Shown here piece after piece: positions 36,183 to 44,356 of a DNA stretch of 56,863 bases. Position numbers and translations under genes: made by a program. The DNA lies in the NCBI GenBank assembly GCA_022843945.1, contig JALHMR010000034.1, positions 1-56,863 of the forward strand, given 5' to 3'. Numbering within the stretch: position 1 is the stretch's first letter; every line of letters begins with the position of its first letter. The DNA is from Rhodospirillaceae bacterium (GTDB taxonomy: Bacteria; Pseudomonadota; Alphaproteobacteria; CACIAM-22H2). The notes beneath the pieces were generated by a model that was not told the DNA's origin, ran no database searches, and worked only from the letters and a program-made list of their open reading frames with translations.

Positions 36183-37777
36183 CGTCCGCGCCCCTTTTTC
36201 TTCGTCTTCTTGGTTGGCGATCTCTTCGCCGGCTTCTTCACTGGTTTTTTCTCGGCCGGCACCAGCCGGGCCACCAGACGGACCGCTTCCGCATTGCTGG
36301 CGCACAGGATCACGCCGGCCTCGCGCAGCTGCTTTTCCTGCCGCGCCAGGCCTTGCGGATCGGCGGGCGTGCCGCAGACGAAGCCGACGATCGCCACGCG
36401 GCGACCGCCCTTCTTCGCCGCGGCATGGGCGGCGCGCAAGGCCGGCGCCATCTCGCCGGCCGGATCGGCATGGGCGCCATGGCCGAGCACGATATCGACG
36501 AGAATCACCGCGGTGGTCGGATCGCCCGCCTCCTTCACCAGGCGCTCGTTGCGCAGCCGGTGGTCGATCATCGGATGCGGCCGGCCACGGGTGAAGACGT
36601 CGTCGCCGAGATCGACGATGGTGTGGCCGCGGCTGGTCCACGGATCGTCGAGCTTGTCCTCGTCCTTGATGGCGACGTTGGAGCGCACCGCGCCCAGTTT
36701 CGCGCCGAGCAGCAAGGAGGCTTCATAGCCGAACGTGCCGCCGCTATAGAGGCCGCGCACATAACGCTGCGACGGTTTGAAGCCGACCCGGGCCGAGGGG
36801 GTGCGCGTCACCGGCCGGGGTTTCCTGCCCTTGGCCAGCGCCACCGCGGCGTGCGACGCATCCTCGATGGTCGTGGCCGGATGGAGGTTGCGGCCCTTGA
36901 TCGTCTTCGGGTCGGCGCCGAGGAAGTTCACCACCACCGGCTTGCCGGCCTTGCTCGCCGCGGCCAGGATTTTCTCCGCCACGGCCGGGGCCGGGGGCTT
37001 GGAGACCAGCACGATCACCTTGGTCTCTTTGTCGGCGGCCAGCAATTCGAGCCCGCGCAAGGTCGAGGTGCCGCCGATGTGATGGTTGATGTCGCGGCCG
37101 CCCGTCCCGATCGCGTGCGAGATGCCCGCCCCCAGCCGGTCGACCAGGCAGGTGACCTGCTGCATGCCCGTGCCCGACGCGCCGACCACGCCGATGGCGC
37201 CGCGGCGCACGGCGTTGGCGAAGCCCAGCGGCACGCCGGAGATGATCGCCGTCCCGCAATCGGGGCCCATGACCAGGAGCCCGCGCTCCTCGGCCAGGCG
37301 CTTGAGCGCGATCTCGCTGGCCAGGCCGACATTGTCGCTGAAGATCATCACGTTCAGGCCGAGATTGAGCGCCTTGCGCGCTTCGGCGGCGGCGTAGTCG
37401 CCGGGCGTCGAGATGAGCGCAAGGTTGGCCGAGGGCTGCTCGGCCACCGCCATGGCCAGGCTACGCGGCGCTTTCTTGGCGACCCCACCCTGGCCGATGG
37501 CCCCTTCGGGCCCGCGCGACAGGGAAGCTTCGGCCTCGTCGAGGGCCGCCTTGATGGCGGGACCATCGCCGCGTACCACGATCAGCAGATCGTTGACCCC
37601 GGCGTCGACCTGGCCGTCGAGGAGTTTGGCCTCGCGCAACAGGTCGAGATTGGTCGGCGTCGCCATGACCGCCGACGCCTCGTCGATGCCCGGGCGCTTG
37701 GCAAGCGCCGCCGACAGCTGCATCAGCGAGACGGAATCGCGATAGAGATTGCGGACAACGCGGGTCGAGACGGCCAT
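36179..37777 (-). CDS. fdrA: FdrA-family protein, AllF-like (succinyl-CoA-synthetase fold)
   Basis: 532 residues from the ATG at 37777 (AGGGG about 9 bases upstream). Two CoA-ligase/Rossmann halves: ALISTPGDYAAAEARKALNL, GLLVMGPDCGTAIISGVPLG, VVGASGTGMQQVTCLVDRLG and ISHAIGTGGRDINHHIGGTS in the first; RGLYSGGTFGYEASLLLGAK and VILVDIVLGHGAHADPAGEM in the second. This matches FdrA/AllF. The last ~25 residues form an unusual Lys/Pro-rich tail (AEKKPVKKPAKRSPTKKTKK). It overlaps the allG-like gene and has its own candidate promoter. Confidence 0.88.
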   Translation of the reverse strand: MAVSTRVVRNLYRDSVSLMQLSAALAKRPGIDEASAVMATPTNLDLLREAKLLDGQVDAGVNDLLIVVRGDGPAIKAALDEAEASLSRGPEGAIGQGGVAKKAPRSLAMAVAEQPSANLALISTPGDYAAAEARKALNLGLNVMIFSDNVGLASEIALKRLAEERGLLVMGPDCGTAIISGVPLGFANAVRRGAIGVVGASGTGMQQVTCLVDRLGAGISHAIGTGGRDINHHIGGTSTLRGLELLAADKETKVIVLVSKPPAPAVAEKILAAASKAGKPVVVNFLGADPKTIKGRNLHPATTIEDASHAAVALAKGRKPRPVTRTPSARVGFKPSQRYVRGLYSGGTFGYEASLLLGAKLGAVRSNVAIKDEDKLDDPWTSRGHTIVDLGDDVFTRGRPHPMIDHRLRNERLVKEAGDPTTAVILVDIVLGHGAHADPAGEMAPALRAAHAAAKKGGRRVAIVGFVCGTPADPQGLARQEKQLREAGVILCASNAEAVRLVARLVPAEKKPVKKPAKRSPTKKTKKKGRGR

Positions 37778-37851
37778 GCACTGATCCCCTGCTCGGCCGG
37801 CGCCCGGTGCTGGGCGGCCTCCGCCGTCGCCTCTTGTCGCGGCGAACAATT

Positions 37852-37881
37852 GATATGCAAGGGTAGGGCCGGCAGCGTCAA
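37852..37881 (-). promoter_or_regulatory. Candidate sigma-70 promoter of fdrA-allG
   Basis: On the minus strand TTGACG (37876-37881) is followed after 18 bases by CATATC (37852-37857). The -35 box is a 5/6 match, the -10 box weak. It lies about 75-105 bases upstream of the fdrA ATG and just beyond the terminator-like hairpin at 37904-37930, which makes a separate transcription unit plausible. Confidence 0.4.
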
Positions 37882-37903
37882 GCCGCATACCAAGAAGAAG
37901 TAC

Positions 37904-37998
37904 GGCCGTCCGCGAGGGTCGCGGACGGCCGCTGGAGGACGCGTCGCCGGGGGGAGGGGCGGCGCGCCCCGTTTCGGCCTGAGATGTCGTCCGCCTGC
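37904..37998 (-). terminator. Hairpin group downstream of the MCP-tail microprotein; C-rich loops
   Basis: Not quite evenly spaced on the minus strand after the stop at 38014: hairpins with arms 37991-37998/38004-38011 (8 bp, loop CCCCC), 37941-37948/37958-37965 (8 bp with one G-U, loop CCTCCCCCC) and 37904-37915/37919-37930 (12 bp perfect, 3-base loop). The last is followed by GTACTTCTTCTT on the minus strand, so it is probably the terminator. Confidence 0.65.
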
Positions 37999-38013
37999 GG
38001 GGGGCAGGCGGGG

Positions 38014-38190
38014 TCAGGCCGATCGGATGCTCGCGGCGAAGCGTTTCACCTCTTCCCGCAAGATCTCGTTTTGTCTAGCCAGCTCGCCCGAAGCGCTCTG
38101 GGGCTGGGTCTCCGCGTTTTCGATCGCCGACAGCGAGGCGGCGAGGGCGACGATCGTGCTGAGGATGTTGAGGTCGTTGGACGCGGTCAT
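38014..38190 (-). CDS. 58-aa microprotein resembling the MCP C-terminal tail
   Basis: Complete ATG-to-TGA frame with AGGA 7 bases upstream. The product starts MTASNDLNILSTIVALAASL. Its last 26 residues (from ASGELARQNEILREEVKRF on) are 17/26 identical to the last 26 residues of the neighbouring MCP, and both proteins end exactly there. The N-terminal 30 residues do not match the MCP hub. It could be a decayed MCP duplicate with an internal deletion, or a functional microprotein. It lies 92 bases after the MCP stop in the same direction, between two hairpin groups. Confidence 0.7.
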   Translation of the reverse strand: MTASNDLNILSTIVALAASLSAIENAETQPQSASGELARQNEILREEVKRFAASIRSA

Positions 38191-38214
38191 GACGGATCCT
38201 GGGAATGAGAGAAG

Positions 38215-38282
38215 CGGGCCGCTCGCGCCCGGAGGGAGTGCGCGAGCGGCCCGTCCGGCCTGCCCCGGGGGAGGTGGCAGGC
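38215..38282 (-). terminator. Two hairpins right after the MCP stop; loops carry CCTCCC/CTCCC
   Basis: On the minus strand, directly at the MCP stop, arms 38276-38282/38258-38264 (7 bp) enclose the loop ACCTCCCCCGG. Next, arms 38240-38253/38215-38228 (14 bp, perfect) enclose ACTCCCTCCGG, followed by a pyrimidine-rich tail (GCTTCTCTCATT). The second is a likely terminator or processing barrier between the MCP gene and the microprotein gene. Confidence 0.7.
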
Positions 38283-39986
38283 TCAGGCTGCACGGATGTT
38301 GGCGAGGAAGGTGTTGACCTCGGCGCGCAGCGTCTCACCCTGCTTGGCGAGCTCACCCGAGGCGCCCAGCACCTGGCTTGACGCGGCACCCGTCTCGCCC
38401 GCCGCCTGGGTCACACCCCCGATGTTCGACGAGACATCGGCCGTGCCCTTGGAAGCCTGCTGGACGTTGCGGGCGATCTCCTGCGTCGCCGCACCCTGCT
38501 CCTCCACCGCCGAGGCGATGGTGGTGGCGATCTCGTTGATCCGGCCGATGGTGTGGGTGATGGCGCCGATCGCCGTCACCGACTGGCCGGTCGCCGCCTG
38601 CATCTCGGCGATCTTGGCCGAGATCTCCTCGGTGGCCTTGGCCGTCTGGTTGGCCAGCGACTTGACCTCGGAGGCGACGACCGCGAAGCCCTTGCCGGCT
38701 TCGCCGGCGCGCGCCGCTTCGATGGTCGCATTCAGCGCCAGAAGGTTCGTCTGGCTGGCGATGTCATTGATCAGCTTCACCACGTCGCCGATCTTCTGCG
38801 CCGCGTCAGCGAGACTCTTGATCTGATCGTTCGTCTCGCTCGCCTGATCGGCGGCCTGGCCGGCAATGCGGCTCGACTCGGACACCTGGCGGCTGATCTC
38901 GGCGATCGAGGACGAGAGCTCTTCCGCGGCACTGGCCACTGTCTGCACGTTGGTCGAGGCCTGCTCGGAGGCGGCCGCGACGGCGGTCGCCTGGCGGCTG
39001 GTCTCCTCGGCGGTCGACGACATCGACTGCGCCGTGCTCTGCAGTTCGGTCGAGGCCGACGCTAGCGTGTCGAGCGAACCGGCGACCGAGCTGTCGAAGG
39101 TCTTGATGAAGCCTTCGATGGCCTTCTGGCGCTCTTCCTTGCGGACCTGCTCGGCCTTCTGCTCGGCTTCGAGGCGGCGCGCGGTCAGCGCGTTCTCCTT
39201 GAAGACCTGCAGCGCGCCAGCGATGTCGCCGATCTCGTCCTTGCGGCCGACGCCGAAAATGTCGACGCTGAGATCACCCTTCGACAGTTCGACAATGGAA
39301 CCGACGGAGCGACCCAGCGGCCGGCTGATGGCCAGGGTCGACAGCAGATAACCGACGATGCAACCCCCGGCGACACCGACGAAGGCAACAATGATCATCA
39401 GCCACTGGGTCGTCTCGGCACTGGCGGCGGCATCATTGGCGACGCTGGTCGCCTTTTTATCAGAGTAGGCATTGTAGGCGCCGAGTGCCGCCTCGAGGCG
39501 CACGGCAACTTCATTGCTGGCCCGGGCCTCCGTGTTGATCAGCTTCTGGGCCTCGCTCAACACCACCTGGCTGACCAGCGCTTCTGCCTTCTCGTAGGTG
39601 GCCGCGTTTTCCTTGTCGTAAGTCCTGAATTCCCGATCGATCTCGGCAATCAGTCGCGCCTGTTCGGCATCCGGGTTGACCTTCATGGCAGCCATGGCTT
39701 TCTCGAAAGTCTCTTTGCGCCTGACGCGTGTCCCTTGCGCATCGCGGATGCGTTCCAGCGTCGGCTCGGCGGCGACCCGATATTCGCCGCGGTTCATTTG
39801 CGTGATGCTATGCGCCGCGCGGGCTCCGGCCAGCGCCTGATTGTTGATGTCGTCGATCTCGCGCGCCGCGCGATCCAGCTTCCCTATGTTGAGATAACCG
39901 ATCGTGCCGACGATCAGCGTCGCCACCGACAGCACGGCAATAACAAGAAAAATCTTGTGGGCAATCTTCCAATTGCTGAGACGCAT
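38283..39986 (-). CDS. Methyl-accepting chemotaxis protein
   Basis: 567 residues. TM1 is near residues 10-32 ([20 protein letters not shown]); a helical periplasmic sensor of about 160 residues follows; TM2 is near 193-215 ([20 protein letters not shown]). Then come a HAMP domain ([20 protein letters not shown]) and a long signalling coiled coil with the hub [37 protein letters not shown]. It controls the CheA/CheW arrays. No che genes are in the window. The C-terminal tail is reused by the microprotein at 38014-38190. Confidence 0.95.
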   Translation of the reverse strand: MRLSNWKIAHKIFLVIAVLSVATLIVGTIGYLNIGKLDRAAREIDDINNQALAGARAAHSITQMNRGEYRVAAEPTLERIRDAQGTRVRRKETFEKAMAAMKVNPDAEQARLIAEIDREFRTYDKENAATYEKAEALVSQVVLSEAQKLINTEARASNEVAVRLEAALGAYNAYSDKKATSVANDAAASAETTQWLMIIVAFVGVAGGCIVGYLLSTLAISRPLGRSVGSIVELSKGDLSVDIFGVGRKDEIGDIAGALQVFKENALTARRLEAEQKAEQVRKEERQKAIEGFIKTFDSSVAGSLDTLASASTELQSTAQSMSSTAEETSRQATAVAAASEQASTNVQTVASAAEELSSSIAEISRQVSESSRIAGQAADQASETNDQIKSLADAAQKIGDVVKLINDIASQTNLLALNATIEAARAGEAGKGFAVVASEVKSLANQTAKATEEISAKIAEMQAATGQSVTAIGAITHTIGRINEIATTIASAVEEQGAATQEIARNVQQASKGTADVSSNIGGVTQAAGETGAASSQVLGASGELAKQGETLRAEVNTFLANIRAA

Positions 39987-40218
39987 GGCACTCCATCCGT
40001 TTTGAACGCGATTTCGATGGCGCCTGTCATACGCCGCTCCTCAAGGAGCGTGGGCGGTGCGAACGGTCAGCTATCCCTCGGCTGCCGCAGCGACCGTGCC
40101 GCTATCCTTCCGGACAGCGCCGCTGACCCTCTGCACGCGTGCTTTGCAGCATCGGCGGCGGCATAAGACGCGCCACGAACACGACGGCTTGATGCCCGTG
40201 CCGATTGGAGAGCGTCCC
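39987..40218. other. 232-bp divergent region between MCP and response regulator
   Basis: Contains promoters for both flanking genes, not assignable with confidence. Visible structure: a small hairpin CGCTCC-TCAA-GGAGCG (40035-40050) and two copies of GCTATCC followed by CT or TT, at 40070 and 40101, 31 bases apart. The latter motif recurs at 40794 and 56823 near other signalling genes. Confidence 0.45.
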
Positions 40219-40755
40219 ATGTTGACCGATGTCCTTTCCTTTGACTGTTTCGCGACCAGCAGCCGGCCCATGCCGCTCGGCTCGGATCTGATCTGGCGCC
40301 GGGCCGGCGCCCGGAATGGCAACCGCTATGGCGCGTCGATGCTGGCGGCACCATCCGATGATGCGCGGGCGATGCCGGAGCCCAAGCAGGTGCTGGCAGT
40401 CGATGACGACCCCGAGCATTGCGCCTACATGGCCGAGATCCTCGCCCGGCGCGGCTACAGGAGCGCCATGGTGCTCGGCGGGCGCGCCGCGCTGCAGCGC
40501 CTGGAGCAGGAATCCTTCGCGGCCGTGGTCACCGACGTCTACATGCCCGATCTCGACGGCATCGAGCTGGTGCGCGAGCTCCGTCAGCGCTGGCCCGAGC
40601 TCAAGATCATCGCCGTGACCGGCGGCGGCGGCCGCCACGAGCTGCCGCGCGGCGTCATTAACTTTCTGAGATTCCTAGGTATTTCGTCAATCCTCGCCAA
40701 GCCCTTCGAGCCCCGTGACCTGGCCGACGCGATCCGCACGGCCCTCTCCGACTAA
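40219..40755 (+). CDS. Single-domain response regulator with N-terminal extension
   Basis: 178 residues from the ATG at 40219, chosen because GGAGA lies 8 bases upstream; other in-frame ATGs lie before and after. The first ~53 residues have no recognisable domain. The rest is a receiver domain: acidic pocket LAVDDDPEH, phospho-acceptor Asp in VVTDVYMPDLDG, Thr in IAVTGGGG and Lys in LAKPFEP. With no output domain it probably acts by protein-protein contact or phosphotransfer. It precedes the large hybrid kinase by 112 bases and is a candidate partner. Confidence 0.88.
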   Translation: MLTDVLSFDCFATSSRPMPLGSDLIWRRAGARNGNRYGASMLAAPSDDARAMPEPKQVLAVDDDPEHCAYMAEILARRGYRSAMVLGGRAALQRLEQESFAAVVTDVYMPDLDGIELVRELRQRWPELKIIAVTGGGGRHELPRGVINFLRFLGISSILAKPFEPRDLADAIRTALSD

Positions 40756-40780
40756 GTCCTCCCGGGGTCACTAACCTTTC

Positions 40781-40800
40781 GGATAGCGCCGCCGCTATCC
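40781..40800 (+). repeat. GGATAGCG hairpin upstream of hybrid kinase
   Basis: Perfect inverted repeat GGATAGCG (40781-40788) / CGCTATCC (40793-40800) with a 4-base loop, lying 26 bases after the response-regulator stop and 67 before the kinase start. No T-run follows (CTTAAACGG), so an operator or weak terminator is equally possible. It shares GCTATCCCT with the copies at 40070, 40101 and 56823. Confidence 0.45.
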
Positions 40801-40867
40801 CTTAAACGGCACCACCCGGCGGCGGCCGCGGTCTAGTCTTTCTCAACACCAAGGCCCGGGGGCCCGC

Positions 40868-43800
40868 ATGGACCACTCGACAATGCAGATCGTCACTGCC
40901 GGCAATGCTGCCGCCAGCGCGATCCTGGCCATCGCCCTGGCCTATCTCTGGCGGTTGCGATCGGACGAGCGCGGACCGGCCTTCTGGTCGGCCGGGCTTC
41001 TGCTGTTCGCCTTTCGGCAGATTCTCATCCTCCTGTCGCCCGACGGGGTCCCGCCGAGCACCATCCTGGCCCTACTAAGCGGCGTGCTGCCCAGCGTGCT
41101 GTTCTATATCGGCACCCTGCACTTCCTCGAGTGCCCGACGCCCGCCTGGCGGCTCTGGGCCGTGGCCGGCACGGTCGTCGCACTCGCCCTTGGCACCGCC
41201 ACCGGCATCCTGCCGCCAGGACCGGGGATCTGGGCCACGGTCATCGCGCTGGCAGCGGTCTACGTGCTCACCGCCCTGGCCTTCCTGCGCGGCGCTCGCG
41301 ACGAGCCCGAGCCGATGTATCGCATTCTGGCCGTCCTGTTCTTCGGCTGGGGCGTACACGCGCTGCTCTACCCGGTCTACGGCATGGCGGCCGACGGCCG
41401 CGCCCTCTATGCCATCCCGACGTCGGTGACGGTCCTGGCGACCTCGGTCGCGCTGATCATCGCCACCCAGCGCCGCATGCACCTGCGGACGCAACGTGCG
41501 CAAGACGATCTCGAAGCCTCGAACCGGCGTTTCCAGGACTTCGTCGAGACCGCAACCGCCTGGATCTGGGAGATGGATGCCGAGCGGCGCATGACGTTTA
41601 TCTCGCCGCGCGTCTACGACAGCCTTGGCATTCCTCCGACCGCCTTCATCGGCCGGCGCTTTGACGAGACACCCGGCATCGCCAATATAAGCCTGACGCT
41701 CCAGGAGCGGGACCGGATCTATCGTCCCGACCAGCCGTTTCGCGACAAGCAGCTCTGGATCACGACGACCGACGGTCGCCGCGTTCACGTTTCGCAAAGC
41801 GGCAAACCCGTATTCGACGCGGCCGGCCGCCACACCGGCTTTCGCGGCATCGCCATCGACATCACGCAAACCACGCGATTGCAGGCGGCCCTCAACGCCG
41901 TGACCGGCGCAGTCGCGCAGAGCGTCGGACCCGACTATTTCCGCCTGCTGGTCGAGCATCTCACCAAGGATCTCGGGGTGGATTTCGCACTGGTCGGGCA
42001 GCGTCTGCCCGGCGAGCGCATCCGGGCACTCGCCTCCTACGGCGATGGCGCTCATCAAGCGGCCCTGGAATACGATCTCGACGGGACCCCTTGCGCCGTC
42101 ACGCTGAGCGGACCGATAGCCCTGGTCGAGAGCGGTGCCGCCGCGCGCTTTCCACGCGACGCGATCCTGGGCGAGCTCGGTATCGACGGCTATGCCGGCG
42201 TAGCCTTGCGGGACAGCAACGGCGAGGCCATCGGCCTGATCGCCGTCATGTCGCGGCAGCCGCTACTCGACACCGAGCTCCTGCGCACCGTGCTGTCGGC
42301 CGTTGCACCGCGCGCCGGCGCGGAGATGGAACGGCAGATCGCCGAGGCGGCGCTGCGCCAGAGCGAGAACCTGTTCCGCACGGTCATCGACAACACGCCG
42401 CTGGCCTTCCAGATCACCGACATCGATAGCCGCCTCGTGATGGTCAATCGCACCCTCGAGAGCTGGCTGGGCCGCGACGAAGCCTCCCTGATCGGCCGGA
42501 CCTTGCGCGAGAACGGGCCGACCCCGAAAACAGAGCGCATCGAGGCCGAGATCAAGGAGGTTTCGGCGACCCGCCGACCCCTGATCTACGAAGGCACGTT
42601 CGAGGCACTCGGGCGCCCTCCACGGCCGGCACTGGTTTACCGCTTTCCGATCCTCGACCCGGCCGGCAACGTGACGCTGGTCGGCACCGTGGCGGCCGAC
42701 CTGACGGAGCTCAAGCAGCTGGAGGCCCAGGCGCGGCAGAGCGACGCCCGGCTGCAGCGCGTCGTCTCGGCCCTTGATCTGGCGGACAAGGGCGTGGTCG
42801 TCGAAGACACCCACCGGCGGCCGATCTACGCCAACCGCACGGCTGGGGACCTGATGGGACTGGAGACCAGCGCCCTCGCCATCCTCGAGCGAGCCGGCGT
42901 CGGCGGCGAGTTCGGAGCGCAGGGCAGCTGGTCGGGCGAGATCATCCACCGCACGCGCCGCGGGGCCGATGCCATCCTGCAGGTCAGCGCCGCGCGGCTG
43001 CCCGATGGCGGCACCGTGACCCTGCTCGACGATGCGACGGAGCGGCTGGAGCGCGAGCGCCGGCAGGCAGCGCTCGAGCGCCAGGTGCTCGAGGCGCAGA
43101 AAATGGACGCGGTCGGCCAGCTCGCCGGGGGTATCGCCCACGACTTCAACAATCTTGTCGGCGCCATCCTCGGCTTCTCACGCTTTATTCTCGAGGACAC
43201 CGACGCCCAGAGCCGCGTGCACGGCTATGCCGGGCGCATCCTGTCCGCCTCCCAGCGCGCCCGCGATCTGATCCAGCAGATCCTCGCCTTCTCGCGGCGG
43301 GAGACCGCGCCGCGCCAGCCGGCGGCGTTGAGCGACCTGGTCGAGGAAAGCGCCCAGCTCCTGCGCGCCACGCTGCCCTCCACCCTGACCATCGATATCC
43401 GCAACAGCTTCCCCACCGCCCGGGCGCTGGTCAATGCCACCCAGGTGACGCAGATCCTGGTCAATCTCTGCCTCAACGCGGCCGACGCGATGGGGGGACG
43501 CAGCGGAACCCTCGTGCTCTCGCTGGACCGGGTATCGGCCGCTGACTCGCGGCTGCGCTGGCTGTTCGCCGCCGATCCCGGCAGCCTGCCCAAACTGGTC
43601 CCGGCCGATCGGCCGGATGAGCCCAGCTGCTGCTATGTCGGCGCGCTCCAGTCGGGCCGCGAGCACCTGGTCATCGGCGTCGCCGATCAGGGATCAGGGA
43701 TCGCCACCGAAACGCTGCCGCGGATCTTCGACCCGTTCTTCACCACCAAGGCGCGCGGACAGGGCACGGGCCTCGGCCTGCCGGTGGTGCAGCGGCTGGT

Positions 43801-44356
43801 CCTGACGCATGAGGGCGCGATCGTCGTCTCGACCCGTCCGGGCCAGGGCACGCTGTTCGAGATCCTGCTCCCCCTGGCCGAGGGCGGCGAGGCAGCGGCC
43901 GACGCCGCGCCGGCCCAACGCGACGTGACAAGCACCGGCGCCGTGACCCGGCCCAAGGGGCGCATCCTGGTCGTCGACGACGATCTACATTTCGGCGACA
44001 TGCTGTCGACCGCCCTCGATCGCGCCGGTTACGAGGTCGGCGTCTGCGGGCGGCCGCGCGATGCGCTTGAAGCCATCGGCGATCAGCCCGCTGCGTGGGA
44101 TGTGCTGGTGACCGACCACACGATGCCCGAGATGTCAGGCCTCGAGCTCATCGGCCGAATGAAGGCGATGCATCCTGGCCTGCGCTGCATCCTGTGCACC
44201 GGCTACGCCAGCGGGCGGGTCAGCGCCGACACCGCCGCCGCGGCCGGTGCCGACGCCTTCTTCCACAAGCCGGTCGAGATCGCCGACCTGCTGGACACCA
44301 TCGCCGGCCTGACCCGACTCGAACCCGATGCCAGACCGGCGCGAGGAGCCGCCTGA
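40868..44356 (+). CDS. Membrane hybrid histidine kinase (PAS-GAF-PAS-PAS-HK-REC)
   Basis: 1162 residues. An N-terminal ~200-residue membrane module of about six or seven spans starts at [20 protein letters not shown]. Then come a PAS (about 215-330; [20 protein letters not shown]), a GAF (about 345-490), two PAS domains (about 500-740), a HisKA with His758 in GGIAHDFNN, a HATPase ([33 protein letters not shown]) and a C-terminal receiver with Asp1083 in [13 protein letters not shown]. It senses membrane-proximal and cytosolic cues. The stop overlaps the next kinase's ATG (TGATG). Confidence 0.93.
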   Translation: MDHSTMQIVTAGNAAASAILAIALAYLWRLRSDERGPAFWSAGLLLFAFRQILILLSPDGVPPSTILALLSGVLPSVLFYIGTLHFLECPTPAWRLWAVAGTVVALALGTATGILPPGPGIWATVIALAAVYVLTALAFLRGARDEPEPMYRILAVLFFGWGVHALLYPVYGMAADGRALYAIPTSVTVLATSVALIIATQRRMHLRTQRAQDDLEASNRRFQDFVETATAWIWEMDAERRMTFISPRVYDSLGIPPTAFIGRRFDETPGIANISLTLQERDRIYRPDQPFRDKQLWITTTDGRRVHVSQSGKPVFDAAGRHTGFRGIAIDITQTTRLQAALNAVTGAVAQSVGPDYFRLLVEHLTKDLGVDFALVGQRLPGERIRALASYGDGAHQAALEYDLDGTPCAVTLSGPIALVESGAAARFPRDAILGELGIDGYAGVALRDSNGEAIGLIAVMSRQPLLDTELLRTVLSAVAPRAGAEMERQIAEAALRQSENLFRTVIDNTPLAFQITDIDSRLVMVNRTLESWLGRDEASLIGRTLRENGPTPKTERIEAEIKEVSATRRPLIYEGTFEALGRPPRPALVYRFPILDPAGNVTLVGTVAADLTELKQLEAQARQSDARLQRVVSALDLADKGVVVEDTHRRPIYANRTAGDLMGLETSALAILERAGVGGEFGAQGSWSGEIIHRTRRGADAILQVSAARLPDGGTVTLLDDATERLERERRQAALERQVLEAQKMDAVGQLAGGIAHDFNNLVGAILGFSRFILEDTDAQSRVHGYAGRILSASQRARDLIQQILAFSRRETAPRQPAALSDLVEESAQLLRATLPSTLTIDIRNSFPTARALVNATQVTQILVNLCLNAADAMGGRSGTLVLSLDRVSAADSRLRWLFAADPGSLPKLVPADRPDEPSCCYVGALQSGREHLVIGVADQGSGIATETLPRIFDPFFTTKARGQGTGLGLPVVQRLVLTHEGAIVVSTRPGQGTLFEILLPLAEGGEAAADAAPAQRDVTSTGAVTRPKGRILVVDDDLHFGDMLSTALDRAGYEVGVCGRPRDALEAIGDQPAAWDVLVTDHTMPEMSGLELIGRMKAMHPGLRCILCTGYASGRVSADTAAAAGADAFFHKPVEIADLLDTIAGLTRLEPDARPARGAA

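Noticed and set aside
37904-38282. CRISPR-like repeat array
   Set aside because: The hairpins share only loop bases, have different stems and spacing, and no cas genes or identical repeats are present.
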